DNA of 64,000 nucleotides from Polynucleobacter wuianus (GCF_001659725.1 NZ_CP015922.1:1178001-1242000); one strand, 5' to 3'; positions 44,554 to 54,371 are shown, counted from the stretch's first letter. The notes: generated from the sequence alone by a model not told the origin. Numbers and translations are program-made.

Positions 44554-46284
44554 ATGAAATCATTCCGTTTATATTGCCATCTTTTACTGGTCTTATTAGG
44601 CTTAATTGGCCTATCAACAAACGTTCAAGCCCAAGAAAAAATATCCGACCCGATTCGGGTTCAGCTTGCCTGGTATCACCAAGCGCAATTTGCGGGATTT
44701 TATATTGCCGAAATTCGCAAACATTTTAAAAATGAAGGGCTCAATGTCACCTTGGTGGAAGGGGGCTCGAACATCAATCCCATTACCGAAATCCAGGAAG
44801 GTCGCGCGGATGTCGCGGTGTCTTGGCTGAGCAACGCCTATAACCTGTCTAATGACCAGAAATCAGTCAGTAACGTAGCGCAAATTTTTTCCGGTTCTTC
44901 CTTGGCGGTTGCGTGTCGCATTAGCGCGGGTGTTTTTACCCCGCAAGATATGGTTGGGAAAAAAGTGGGTGTTTGGGAAGTCGGTGATGAAGCCTTGGTG
45001 AAAAAAATGATCCAGCTGCTCTCCATTCCACCAGAATCGGTAGAGCTGGTAAAACAAGCTCCCAATGGCCAAGATCTGGTAGATGGAAAAGTAGCTTGTG
45101 CCACCATCATGACTTATAACGAGTATTGGCAGATTCTGGCTGCTGGCGTACCTGCAAGCGATTTGATCGTGATTAGTCCTGATTTATTTCAGATTGCGCA
45201 TATTGAAGATGGTTTATACGTGTCTACAGAGCGTTTAAAGTCACCTATTTTCCGTGAACAGCTGGTGCGTTTAGTCAAAGCCTTACGCCAGGGCTGGGCT
45301 GAGGCTCGTATTGCCCCCACGCTAGCCGTTGAAACTATTGAGCGGATGGCACCGAAATTGAATAAAGAACATCAGCATCACATGCTTGAATCGATTTTGG
45401 GAACGATTCCAAGTAGCCCCGATCAATTTGGCTTGCTGGATTTGAGTAAATACTATTCAGAGGTAAACCTCTTACTGGCCAAAGTTGATGACAAAAAAGC
45501 ACCAGGTCATTTGTGGACTTATGAGATTTGGAATGAACTCAAGAAGGCAGATGGCAAATCTACTCCATTAACACAAGCAACAAAATTTTATGCAACTAGT
45601 ATCACGGGCATGCTCGCTTTTAAAGTCTTGGTGTACTTAGGGGTGTTTACCTTTGCGCTCTCTGGAGTACTAGAAGCGATCAATCGTCATTACGACTTAT
45701 GGGGACGTCTCATCCTGGCATTTTTATCTGGCGTAGGCGGTGGCACCCTTAGAGACCTGATTATTGGCGGTGATCGCCTGCCCTTTTATTACGTAAAAGA
45801 TATTACCTATCCCTTGGGCATTTTGATTGTGGTGCTCATTACAACGGTCATTGTGCTGATGTATGAGGATGCTCCGCAAAGTAAAACCTTTAAAACTATT
45901 AAAAAATATGCTGATATTTTAGGGTTCTCCATGCTCGCCATTACGGGTGCAGTGATTTCGATTTCTGCTGGACTACCCTGGTTTTGGGCTCCCATTTGTG
46001 CGGCCCTCACTTGTGCCGGCGGTGGTATGTTGCGCGATATCGTGATTAATCAAGAGCCCAGTACCTTTAAGGGCGTGATCTATGAAGAGGCTGCCATCGT
46101 AGGTGCCTTATTCTTGGTAGGCGGTCTGATGATCTCCAATCATTTTGAATATACCGCTGTGCCTGTCTATATCAGCTTGATATTAAGTGTGATCCTCATC
46201 GCCTGCTTGAGAATATTGATCTATAAATACCATTGGCACTATCCCAAAAGCCTGGGCGGTAATATGACCCCCGATCAGCACTAA
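44554..46284 (+). CDS. NMT1-type solute-binding domain fused to a TRIC-family cation channel
   Basis: The 576-residue protein has a signal peptide (cut near 26, NVQAQ). A periplasmic NMT1/SsuA-type binding domain covers about 30-320 (VQLAWYHQAQFAGFYIAEIRKHF, ADVAVSWLSNAYNLS, VGKKVGVWEVGDEALV). After a linker, about 350-560 is a seven-helix TRIC/UPF0126 channel with its two signature repeats, SGVGGGTLRDLIIGG (392-406) and CAGGGMLRDIVIN (487-499). TRIC channels conduct K+ or other small cations. There is no ABC permease or ATPase nearby, so the binding domain may gate the channel. The cupin gene starts six bases after its stop. Confidence 0.88.
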   Translation: MKSFRLYCHLLLVLLGLIGLSTNVQAQEKISDPIRVQLAWYHQAQFAGFYIAEIRKHFKNEGLNVTLVEGGSNINPITEIQEGRADVAVSWLSNAYNLSNDQKSVSNVAQIFSGSSLAVACRISAGVFTPQDMVGKKVGVWEVGDEALVKKMIQLLSIPPESVELVKQAPNGQDLVDGKVACATIMTYNEYWQILAAGVPASDLIVISPDLFQIAHIEDGLYVSTERLKSPIFREQLVRLVKALRQGWAEARIAPTLAVETIERMAPKLNKEHQHHMLESILGTIPSSPDQFGLLDLSKYYSEVNLLLAKVDDKKAPGHLWTYEIWNELKKADGKSTPLTQATKFYATSITGMLAFKVLVYLGVFTFALSGVLEAINRHYDLWGRLILAFLSGVGGGTLRDLIIGGDRLPFYYVKDITYPLGILIVVLITTVIVLMYEDAPQSKTFKTIKKYADILGFSMLAITGAVISISAGLPWFWAPICAALTCAGGGMLRDIVINQEPSTFKGVIYEEAAIVGALFLVGGLMISNHFEYTAVPVYISLILSVILIACLRILIYKYHWHYPKSLGGNMTPDQH

Positions 46285-46290
46285 ATTTTA

Positions 46291-46815
46291 ATGATCATAA
46301 AATCTACTCCCTTCTCTTTAGCGCTCTGGGTGCTTTATTCAAGTTGTAGCTTGGCTCAGGCAGAACCTCAGTCCCAAGAAATGATCAACGATACGACTCC
46401 TCCCGGCACAGTTGTTAAGGCAAGCGAGGCCTTGCTACTGCATCAAACCCACCCATCTGGCAATGACATCGTTATCATGAAAACCATCAGACCCAGCGGC
46501 ACGAGAACCCCGATTCATCAGCATCCCTCTAGCGGTAGCACCTGTGTGATCTCAGGCGAAATGACCCTCTACTTAGAGGGTGCGGCGCCGCAGCGTGCTC
46601 CTGCAGGAGCTTGTTATGCCATGCCTGCGGGTAAAAAAATGGCGGGCGTCAATTCTGGTCAGCAAGAGGCAGTCATGATCGATATTTTCATTACTCCCAA
46701 GGGCGGAGAGTTATGGACGGTAGTGGAGTCACAACACCAGAAACTGCAAAATCAACTAACCCCACCCATGCTACCCATGCTACCCATAGCACCTGTACCA
46801 CCTAGTCATCAATAG
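46291..46815 (+). CDS. Periplasmic cupin-domain protein
   Basis: The 174-residue product has a signal peptide (IIKSTPFSLALWVLYSSCSLAQAE). A single cupin barrel follows, with the first motif RTPIHQHPSSGSTCVISGEMTLYLEG (His ligands in HQH) and the second AGACYAMPAGKKMAGVNSG. The C-terminus is a proline-rich PPMLPMLPIAPVPP tail. It could be a metal-dependent enzyme or binding protein; the ligand is unknown. It is coupled to the SBP-TRIC gene by a six-base gap, so they are probably made together. Confidence 0.82.
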   Translation: MIIKSTPFSLALWVLYSSCSLAQAEPQSQEMINDTTPPGTVVKASEALLLHQTHPSGNDIVIMKTIRPSGTRTPIHQHPSSGSTCVISGEMTLYLEGAAPQRAPAGACYAMPAGKKMAGVNSGQQEAVMIDIFITPKGGELWTVVESQHQKLQNQLTPPMLPMLPIAPVPPSHQ

Positions 46816-46843
46816 TCAATAGCCAATATTGCAGACTTGATCA

Positions 46844-47386
46844 TTAAACAGTAAGGCCTGGGGTTTTTAAAATAAGTTCTTTGATCGCACGGTAATATTG
46901 AACATATCCTGTGCAGCGGCAGATATGGCCATTGAGGCTTTCCATAACCGTTTTTTCAACATGCGATTTTGGGATGGGGTGTTTTTGTAATGACTCGATT
47001 AAGACCGTAGCCGCATTAACAAAACCGGGCGTGCAATAGCCACATTGGAAACTATAATTTTCCAAAAATGCTTGCTGGACAGGTGAGATCGCCGTTAACT
47101 GGCCCTTTGCATCTCTCTTGCCATGACCTTCGATAGTGCGAATACTCTTGCCGTTAAAAGCAATGGCAGGCACTAAACAAGTGATGGATTCAGTACTGCT
47201 ACCATCAGGATTATCAACAATGACAGTACAAGCCTGACATAGTCCCTGCCCACATCCCAGACGAGAGCCCGTTAAGTTTAAATACTCATGCAAAAACTCA
47301 ATCATATTGAGCGAAGCCGGCACTAAAGCTGTCTCAATCGCCTTACCATTGACATTGAGATTGAATGGCATCAGTTCTTCACTCAT
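46844..47386 (-). CDS. [2Fe-2S] subunit of a molybdenum hydroxylase (IorA-like)
   Basis: The 180-residue protein has both iron-sulphur domains of the xanthine oxidase family small subunit: the plant-type [2Fe-2S] motif GCGQGLCQACTVIV with a distal Cys (ITCLVPA), and the helical-domain CGYCTPGF and CRCTGYVQ motifs. It moves electrons away from the molybdenum centre. It has no signal peptide, so it would reach the periplasm only as a passenger of the Tat-targeted large subunit. Its ATG overlaps the stop of the large subunit gene by four bases. Confidence 0.92.
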   Translation of the reverse strand: MSEELMPFNLNVNGKAIETALVPASLNMIEFLHEYLNLTGSRLGCGQGLCQACTVIVDNPDGSSTESITCLVPAIAFNGKSIRTIEGHGKRDAKGQLTAISPVQQAFLENYSFQCGYCTPGFVNAATVLIESLQKHPIPKSHVEKTVMESLNGHICRCTGYVQYYRAIKELILKTPGLTV

Positions 47387-50184
47387 AACGGGGCCCCTAT
47401 CATTTTTTCTGCTGTGATGGGGAGGTCATAAAAACGTTTTCCCGTAGCAAATGCCACTGCATTGGCTATGGCAGGGACAATTGGAATGATAGCCACCTCA
47501 GCCATGCCTTTCGGCGGATCAGTATCACTTAAGGGCGGAAGCATTTCATGGCTTTGTGACCATACTGCAACATCAGATGCGCGCGGGATGGAGTAGCGGT
47601 CTAAATTCCAATTTCCCTTGCCTGGTCCATCTTCATATAGCGGTAGATATTCCATTAAGGCATGCCCAATCCCCATAGCCATCGCTCCAGACATTTGACC
47701 GCTTACCAGCTGAGGAATCATGACATTTCCGCACTCCACAATGGAGTGGTGGTTGAGAACCTCGACAGCGCCACTTTTCTTATCTACCGATAGCTCTACC
47801 AAACTGCCGATCACACAGAACAAAGTCATTGCGCCCCGCACTCTGTCTACCGCTGGATACTGCACCCGATTTCTCTTAATGAAGTGATAAGCGTGTGGAT
47901 TTTTGGCGTTCCCATAGCGCAGGGATAGCCCATCAATGGGTCGCCAAAATGTATTCCCGGCCACCTTGAACTCGGCCTCGGCCCATTGCCAGCGGTTAAA
48001 GGTATGAACAACTGAACCGGTGACCAGCCCTAATTCATGGGCTTTGTGAGCGAGTCTGTTGAGAGATAAAGGCTCTAAACCAGTCGCTGTTAAACAGCCG
48101 CTCACCCACCTTGCTTGCTCAAGCTTAGGTTGTGTAGTGCTCAGCTGACCCCCATTAATCCCTTGACCCCAAATCGCTAAAGCTGCTGGCCATAAACCAA
48201 AACGGAAAATCATATACCCCGCTTCTTTGGTAGCGTGGGTTAAGTAATACGCTGTGTTAGTAGCGCCAGAAGACGACACATAGTTTGGCGTCCAGCGAGG
48301 ATTAGTACGAGACCAATCATCTTCTTGGGATTGCTGATTGGTGTTTGCATTTCCCATGCTCTCCATGGGAAGATCTGCCCAATCGGTAATGCCTAGCTTT
48401 ACCTCATGCGCCGCTTGGCCGAGCCATTGCTCACAAATGACAGCTTGGGTAGTTGCCAGACCTGTACCCATTTCGATGCCCGGATGAAAAACGCAGATGC
48501 GCCCATCTGGACTGATTTCAATTTTGGCAAATGCCGCTTCCCGCCCAGTCCCAAAACTTTTTTGTGCACAGCCAAACCCTACTCCATAGGATTTTCCAGG
48601 GTTGGCTTTCTCAAAACTTGCTTTCCGAGCATACCGCTCCTGCCAAATCACCTGTTTTTTTGCCTGCTGTAATACCTCGATCGCCCGATTCTGCCCCGAT
48701 GGGATCGCACCTTGAGATGTTTTCATGCCCGTCAGCATGACATTGTTCAGACGAAAATCTATGGGATCCTGACCAAGAATGGTGGCAATCTCATCAACCA
48801 TCATTTCCATTGAGCCAACCGTTTGCAAGGAGCCAAATCCCCGAATCGCACTGGCATCCATTGCGCGTGAAGATTTCACCGTACCGCACAAATCACTTTT
48901 TGGATAATAATAAATACCGCCTGCTTGGATCGTAGATTGTGGCAAGACGTAAGGTGAAAAGCTTGGTCTGCCCCCGCCATTTGACTCAATCTGCGCCTGC
49001 AGAGAGGCAAACTTTCCAGTATTTCGATTGACGGCAAGCTTATAACGTATATCGTAAGGATGGCGTTTGAGTGCAGCTTGAAAATTCTCATAACGGTCGA
49101 GCGCAATACGCACCGGTAAACCTTGAGCGTACAGCGAGGCCAGCAACACATAAAAAGTATGATTTGAAGAGTCTTTTGAACCGTAGCCTACCGTATAGCT
49201 TGGATAAATATACAAATCTTTCAGCGCAAAAGCAGATCCCTTCAACATCTCCACAGCACTGGTCATTGTTTCGTTGGGATTTTGGACTGAGACTACCATG
49301 TGCAAAGATTTTGATGAGGAGTCATACCAGCAATTGGCGTTCTCTGTTTCCATCGTAAACGCGTCGGTCGATTGCGTTTTAAATTCTCTTTCTATGACCA
49401 AGTATTCACTTGAGGGATTGGCGAGCTCATCCTGGATCTGCTGGGCATAGTACATCCCCTGCTCACTTGCATCACCTTGAATATTCCCCTTTGGCCAAAG
49501 TGGCTCCTGATTTGAATAGCCTTTATTTTGAATGCGATTATTTTTGAGACTTGAAAAAATATCATTCGCCTCAGGAGTTGCTCCAGCAATCCGCACCGAA
49601 CGAAATGATGCCCATGGATCTTTTTTCAAAGGACCCACCACTGGACCATATTTAAAAATAGTCTCATTAAACTGCAATAATTTTTTGCACTGTCTAAATT
49701 TTTCATATTGATCAAAAATCAATATAGCAACTGGCTGACCTAAGAGTGGAGCGACTTTGCCCTCAGGTAACAGCATGTCTTTTCCATAAAAGGCTGGGAA
49801 ATCAATCTTATCTTTTGCTAAATCCCGAGCAGTAATGATTCGAATCGGTTTCATGTCATCACTTACTGTGCTCAGATCCATGCCTAGGTATGCTCTATCA
49901 GCCTGATTAATCCTTAATATGAATCCATAGGCTTGCTGAGAGGGCCATCCTTCCAAATCTTTTGCCCTGACATCACGCGCGAATACTTTAGCACCCGTCA
50001 CCTTAGCTATGCCATCAATCCGATATTGATCAGCATTAGGTGTCTTGCCATATTCAGCAACAGCCGAAAAATGATTCTCACTTAGAGTGCTAGAGAATAC
50101 TTTTGAGCTCAGGGTAGAAAAATAGATATTCACCCCAGCAATGGTGGCTAGCTTTAAAAATTCTCGCCTTGAAGTAGAGGTCAT
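47383..50184 (-). CDS. Tat-exported molybdopterin hydroxylase large subunit (IorB/xanthine dehydrogenase-like)
   Basis: The 933-residue protein starts with a twin-arginine signal (STSRREFLKLATIAGVNIYF). Aldehyde/xanthine dehydrogenase molybdenum-domain features follow: KVTGAKVFARDVRAKDLEGWP, the cofactor region GYGSKDSSNHTFYVLLA, RAMDASAIRGFGSLQ, FHPGIEMGTGLATTQAV and the catalytic Glu loop PPKGMAEVAIIP near 895. This is the single-chain IorB type, which hydroxylates N-heterocycles (such as isoquinoline) or purines. With the small subunit it forms a periplasmic enzyme. No cytochrome c acceptor gene is adjacent, so the electron acceptor is unknown. Substrate is not readable. Confidence 0.88.
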   Translation of the reverse strand: MTSTSRREFLKLATIAGVNIYFSTLSSKVFSSTLSENHFSAVAEYGKTPNADQYRIDGIAKVTGAKVFARDVRAKDLEGWPSQQAYGFILRINQADRAYLGMDLSTVSDDMKPIRIITARDLAKDKIDFPAFYGKDMLLPEGKVAPLLGQPVAILIFDQYEKFRQCKKLLQFNETIFKYGPVVGPLKKDPWASFRSVRIAGATPEANDIFSSLKNNRIQNKGYSNQEPLWPKGNIQGDASEQGMYYAQQIQDELANPSSEYLVIEREFKTQSTDAFTMETENANCWYDSSSKSLHMVVSVQNPNETMTSAVEMLKGSAFALKDLYIYPSYTVGYGSKDSSNHTFYVLLASLYAQGLPVRIALDRYENFQAALKRHPYDIRYKLAVNRNTGKFASLQAQIESNGGGRPSFSPYVLPQSTIQAGGIYYYPKSDLCGTVKSSRAMDASAIRGFGSLQTVGSMEMMVDEIATILGQDPIDFRLNNVMLTGMKTSQGAIPSGQNRAIEVLQQAKKQVIWQERYARKASFEKANPGKSYGVGFGCAQKSFGTGREAAFAKIEISPDGRICVFHPGIEMGTGLATTQAVICEQWLGQAAHEVKLGITDWADLPMESMGNANTNQQSQEDDWSRTNPRWTPNYVSSSGATNTAYYLTHATKEAGYMIFRFGLWPAALAIWGQGINGGQLSTTQPKLEQARWVSGCLTATGLEPLSLNRLAHKAHELGLVTGSVVHTFNRWQWAEAEFKVAGNTFWRPIDGLSLRYGNAKNPHAYHFIKRNRVQYPAVDRVRGAMTLFCVIGSLVELSVDKKSGAVEVLNHHSIVECGNVMIPQLVSGQMSGAMAMGIGHALMEYLPLYEDGPGKGNWNLDRYSIPRASDVAVWSQSHEMLPPLSDTDPPKGMAEVAIIPIVPAIANAVAFATGKRFYDLPITAEKMIGAPL

Positions 50185-50220
50185 TTAAAAAATATACTCC
50201 GTTCTATATGAAGAATGTAC

Positions 50221-51576
50221 CTAGACAACTACCTTTTGTGGATTGATATTGACCAGCTCCCAATAAAATGGGGGCATGGCCTTAATCAAAGCACGTAAAT
50301 CTTCAATCGTTCCCAATTCTGGCTCGAGAAAATATTGAAAATGACTAGGTTGTTTGACTGGGATGACACCCTCCATCGTTGATCCATAAGCGCCTAGGTC
50401 TTTTAATGTCGTCGTGTCATCAGCGCTCGGGGCGTATAGAAACACAAAGGTGCCATATCGAGGGGAGGTCAGCGACTTTTGTGCATTCAAGGAATGCTGT
50501 GGATCGTTGATGAATTGAAATCTCAGTTGAGAGTACTGTTGTACTGTCAACATGAAAGCAGTAGAAATGGGGCTGATGTCAAACCTGTCGGCAGAAGCCA
50601 TTAATAAATTGCCGTAATAGTCAATGAAGGCAACGGCATTTCTGGCATTGGGTGTACTATTTTTAAGTCGAATTAAAAAATTTTTTAGCGCTTGATCGGG
50701 TCGTCTATAGTTTTTCAATCGGATGCTAAAGGCATCGGCAAATGATGAGGCGTAAGCCTCCTTCATCGGTGAAAGAGCGGGGTCCACCATTTGATCAGCA
50801 AGATTGCTAGGATTTAATCCAGAGCCTGAGCTTGATTGACGCACTTGACTAGCGCTATCTTCGAACACTGTAAGACACCCGCTCGCTGTACTGGGACTCA
50901 CTAAAGTATCTTGATAAAGCGTATGTTGCGCTCCGAGGTATTGCCTTCCACCAGCAACGCCATAAAATCCAAAGGTATCTAATAGCTTTTGGCGAATGCC
51001 TGAGGGCAATCCGGGGTAATTAGCTTTTTCGTTATAGTTGATACCAGCGTAAGCATCATAGGCCACCACAGCAGCATTAAAACCAGCGGTAGTAATCGAA
51101 CCAGCGCACATAGCGCATGGATCTAAGGATGTGACAATGGTTAATTGCTCCGGTGGAGGGAGTTTTAGCGCAGCGACATGTTGATAGTACCAACTGATCA
51201 ACTGACGCTCACCATGCGCTGTAGGATCTTGAGTGTATGGCGTGTTTGACAATGGGCCAAGATTATTTCCTAAGCGCACTAGCACTTGGTTGTGCATCGT
51301 CTTAATCACTTTGCCGCTAGCATTTTCAATCATTGCACCGCCCACACCAAACGTACCGCTATCACTGGCTTGTTTAGCAAGCATGAGCACAAGAGCAGCA
51401 GCCTCTTCGGAGTTTTTGACATAGTCAATTGACTTGGGAGCAACGGTATTGTTTGACTCAGATTTGCATGCTGCAAGGAATGAGGAGCCCAATAATCCAG
51501 ATAAAAAAATGGGCGCTGGCGAGCCTGCAATAAATTGAAGGAAGTGGCGTCGAGTAGGATGGGGTTTTTCTTGCAT
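50221..51576 (-). CDS. Tat-type lipoprotein with cytidine/guanine-deaminase fold
   Basis: From ATG 51576 the 451-residue product has a twin-arginine signal (PTRRHFLQFIAG) leading to a lipobox (FLAACKS). The N-terminal half of the mature protein has the CDA zinc motif: TAHGERQLISWYY (H-x-E) and SLDPCAMCAGSI (PCxxC), as in tRNA-adenosine, guanine and cytosine deaminases. A region of about 220 residues with no match I recognise follows. CDA-fold deaminases are nearly always cytoplasmic, so an exported, membrane-anchored one is unusual. A longer frame from 51666 hides the signal. It is 10 bases downstream of a small secreted protein gene. Confidence 0.82.
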   Translation of the reverse strand: MQEKPHPTRRHFLQFIAGSPAPIFLSGLLGSSFLAACKSESNNTVAPKSIDYVKNSEEAAALVLMLAKQASDSGTFGVGGAMIENASGKVIKTMHNQVLVRLGNNLGPLSNTPYTQDPTAHGERQLISWYYQHVAALKLPPPEQLTIVTSLDPCAMCAGSITTAGFNAAVVAYDAYAGINYNEKANYPGLPSGIRQKLLDTFGFYGVAGGRQYLGAQHTLYQDTLVSPSTASGCLTVFEDSASQVRQSSSGSGLNPSNLADQMVDPALSPMKEAYASSFADAFSIRLKNYRRPDQALKNFLIRLKNSTPNARNAVAFIDYYGNLLMASADRFDISPISTAFMLTVQQYSQLRFQFINDPQHSLNAQKSLTSPRYGTFVFLYAPSADDTTTLKDLGAYGSTMEGVIPVKQPSHFQYFLEPELGTIEDLRALIKAMPPFYWELVNINPQKVVV

Positions 51577-51586
51577 GGGTAATCGC

Positions 51587-52060
51587 CTAATGAGTCTGTT
51601 TTTCTTTGGGAGTGCCACCATCCGTGTCAATTGGGGCTGGCTGAGGCATTTTGCGCATTTGCTCAATTTGACTTAAACGTATGTCGCAGTTACCAGGAAC
51701 CGTGGTACATAAACTGCGGTCATCAATCCCAAGCGTTCGCTGAATTTTACGAAAGCGCTGGAGAAAATACCAAGCAGTGTTATAGGAGCCATACATTCCA
51801 GTACGTACAGCATCCATGGCCCCAACATACGCAAAGTAATAAGTGCCTAGCTTTTGGGGGGAAGAATTCATCTGACGCTCAGCGAGCTCATCGATACAAT
51901 CTTGGTATTGAATCGTATCAAAGTGAATTTTCATAAAGCATTGTTGTTGGGCACTTTCAGCCCCACCTTTAATTTGCTCAAGCACTGTTTGCGACGAAAG
52001 AGCCGTCGCACTTATCATGATCAGAAACATTCCCCACAGGCCGGTATAAATCCATCGCAT
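51587..52060 (-). CDS. Secreted protein of unknown function, cysteine-containing
   Basis: The 157-residue product has a signal peptide (MRWIYTGLWGMFLIMISATALSSQ). The helical mature part has four cysteines (QQQCFMKI, QDCIDEL, SLCTTVPGNCDI) and ends in a polar proline-rich tail. No known family is evident. Stop and start spacing put it in one transcript with the deaminase lipoprotein (10 bases) and probably with the 5'-nucleotidase upstream (47-base gap). A separate small secreted protein at 54.0-54.3 kb has a similar size and composition. Confidence 0.7.
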   Translation of the reverse strand: MRWIYTGLWGMFLIMISATALSSQTVLEQIKGGAESAQQQCFMKIHFDTIQYQDCIDELAERQMNSSPQKLGTYYFAYVGAMDAVRTGMYGSYNTAWYFLQRFRKIQRTLGIDDRSLCTTVPGNCDIRLSQIEQMRKMPQPAPIDTDGGTPKEKQTH

Positions 52061-52107
52061 TATTTACTAAGGAAGTAGGTAATTTATGAATGTTCTAAAA
52101 ATTCTAT

Positions 52108-53943
52108 TTAATAAAATTTAGGGCAAGTAGCACACTGTATACGACGTTTTGGAGGCGGCATTGGTGAAGAGGCTGGGTATTGATTAAAGTAATGGACCAT
52201 GGCATCAATATCGACTACACCCATATCCTGCAATCCTGTTCCCTGCTTAAATACCGTAAAGTTATCCCCACCATCCTCAGCTAAAAATGAATTCGTTACC
52301 ACGCGATATTTTTTCTTCAAATCCAATGGCTCTTGATTAGGGCCTATCCTGACGGTATCGACTAATACCAAATTACCCTTGCCAAAATCTTTTCCGGGTC
52401 CGCGGGTGACATCCCAAGAATAGGTCAGAGTAGAGCTCGGTTGCAATAGCCTACCGCACATATTGACACCGTTTTTCTTGAGCGGTTTGTTCCGGCAATT
52501 AGCGCCTTCCCATTGCTCTTCGAGCAAGCGAATCAGTTGTTCTCCCGTGAGGTCAACATAAAACAAATTGTTGCCAAAGGGGGCAATACTAAAGAGGTTA
52601 TCGTAAGACACTGCACCAGCTTTATTGATACCAGAGCGCACTCCTCCAGGATTCAGTAAGGCAATATCCGCTTTTGCCTCTTTTGGGGCACTAGCCAAAT
52701 AGGCATCTGCAATCACATCCCCCATCAAGTGCTCCACATTATTATTGCGGGCTGTTGTTCCCTCAATGGTCACCATTGGCAAAGGTGCAGCGATATAGCC
52801 TTGAATCACAGCGCGTTTCTTTTGTGAAAGGTCGTCATACAGGGCAACTTCTCTCTGTATAGCGGGGTCTGGCTTCAAGGCGGTATAGCCTCTAGGAATC
52901 TTCTTATTTTGATCATTGATCACGGGAAGACTGTTGGCTTTTTTATCAAGCACCCCCTTACCTGGCTCAATAAGCAAATTGATATCTGTCACCACATTAC
53001 CGTAATAGTTTGCCTGTGTTAGCAAAATACCAGTTTGTTGATCTTTACAGACATATTCACGGTGGGTATGTCCGCTAACAACAACATCCACATTTTTTAA
53101 GCCGTGCACGATAGGCAGAATTTCTCCCGAAAGACCAGGACAAGTTTGATCATTCAAAGTAGCCGCAGTAGTGCCACCACCCTGATGAATCAATACCACC
53201 ACTGCCTCGATGCCCTGGGCCTTAAAGCGAGCCGCATGTTCATTAATGACCTCGATTTCATCATTAAAACTCAAACCGAGTGCCCCGCGCGTTGCCTTTG
53301 GGGTTCCCCGCAAAGTGAGCCCTACAAAACCGATGCGCACACCATTAAACGATTTGATATAGGTAGACGGAAATAAAGTCTTGTTTGTATCGTCATCGAT
53401 CACATTGGCAGCAAGGTACTGAAATTGCGCACCATTAAAAGTATTATTCTTGATGCAAGTTTCTTTACCGATCACTTTGCCTGGTGCACAGCCGCCATTT
53501 TGCAAGCGCATTAATTCAGTCTTGCCTCGATCAAATTCATGATTTCCTACTGCCGAGACTTCAAGCCCAATCTCACCCATCACATTAATCGTTGCTTCAT
53601 CCTGAGTAAACGAGGAGATGGCTGGAGAAGCGCCAACAAAATCTCCGGCACCCACCACGATGGAATTCGGATTTTCAGCTTTCAGCTTTTTGACTAAAGA
53701 GGCAATATAGGGTGCACCACCGACCTTGACTTTAGCAACCTTCTTAGGATTATCAGGATCTATTAGAAAAAGCTCTGCATTGTCCGATCTATTGAGATAT
53801 CCATGAAAATCGTTCATCGCAATGATTTTGACTTTTACAGGCGCCTTATTGAGCTCACTCACCGAGGAAGGGGCGGTGCTACAAGCTGATAAGCCAGCCA
53901 CAACCAGGCATATACCAATCAGCGATATGTGTTTTAGATTCAT
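52108..53943 (-). CDS. 5'-nucleotidase / UDP-sugar hydrolase lipoprotein (UshA family)
   Basis: The 611-residue lipoprotein (lipobox GLSAC, Cys21) has all metallophosphatase motifs: IIAMNDFHGYL, VGAGDFVGASP, SAVGNHEFDRG, VVVSGHTHREY. It also has the C-terminal 5-nucleotidase domain (VMGDVIADAYLA-like; NPGGVRSGI, then LTGEQLIRLLEEQW and YRVVTNSFLAEDGGDNF). It would dephosphorylate extracellular nucleotides to nucleosides in the periplasm. Its neighbours on the same strand, an exported deaminase and an exported Mo-hydroxylase, could act on the products. The C-terminus has an unusual QCATCPKFY ending with a CxxC. Confidence 0.9.
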   Translation of the reverse strand: MNLKHISLIGICLVVAGLSACSTAPSSVSELNKAPVKVKIIAMNDFHGYLNRSDNAELFLIDPDNPKKVAKVKVGGAPYIASLVKKLKAENPNSIVVGAGDFVGASPAISSFTQDEATINVMGEIGLEVSAVGNHEFDRGKTELMRLQNGGCAPGKVIGKETCIKNNTFNGAQFQYLAANVIDDDTNKTLFPSTYIKSFNGVRIGFVGLTLRGTPKATRGALGLSFNDEIEVINEHAARFKAQGIEAVVVLIHQGGGTTAATLNDQTCPGLSGEILPIVHGLKNVDVVVSGHTHREYVCKDQQTGILLTQANYYGNVVTDINLLIEPGKGVLDKKANSLPVINDQNKKIPRGYTALKPDPAIQREVALYDDLSQKKRAVIQGYIAAPLPMVTIEGTTARNNNVEHLMGDVIADAYLASAPKEAKADIALLNPGGVRSGINKAGAVSYDNLFSIAPFGNNLFYVDLTGEQLIRLLEEQWEGANCRNKPLKKNGVNMCGRLLQPSSTLTYSWDVTRGPGKDFGKGNLVLVDTVRIGPNQEPLDLKKKYRVVTNSFLAEDGGDNFTVFKQGTGLQDMGVVDIDAMVHYFNQYPASSPMPPPKRRIQCATCPKFY

Positions 53944-54040
53944 TTCAAGCCCATTGCAAAATAAGGAAGATTAATGATTGATAATTGAGTGCATCAGATT
54001 CGGAATTGGATTTGAATTTGGTTTTGAAGTGATATTCCAA

Positions 54041-54346
54041 TTATTGCCCCTTACAAGAATCCATTAACGCCGCCGTAAATGCCGAGGTTAGATTTCTTCT
54101 TAAAAATTGTGGATTATGGTTTATCCACCTGACAAAATAGTCATTTGATCTTTGCAGGTCATATTGAGGCTGACAAGTAGCGGCTAGTTCAGCGTTTGCC
54201 TTGAGATATCTGCGCAGGTAGATCTCCTGTTGCTCTGTTGTCAGCATCAAATAATCTGAAGGGCTGTTGACATCCATTGAAGGTTGCGCATATGCCATGG
54301 TGCTGAGAATAAGGCTCAAGAACATGTAAAGACATTTCAATTTCAT
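54041..54346 (-). CDS. Small secreted protein, unknown function
   Basis: From ATG 54346 (strong Shine-Dalgarno aaagaagg) the 101-residue product has a signal peptide (MKLKCLYMFLSLILSTMAYAQ). The helical mature part has two cysteines (ATCQPQYD and the terminal SCKGQ). I know no family. It lies between the beta-barrel gene and the nucleotidase gene on the same strand. Confidence 0.65.
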   Translation of the reverse strand: MKLKCLYMFLSLILSTMAYAQPSMDVNSPSDYLMLTTEQQEIYLRRYLKANAELAATCQPQYDLQRSNDYFVRWINHNPQFLRRNLTSAFTAALMDSCKGQ

Positions 54347-54371
54347 ATATCGCCTTCTTTGATGACTTTCT

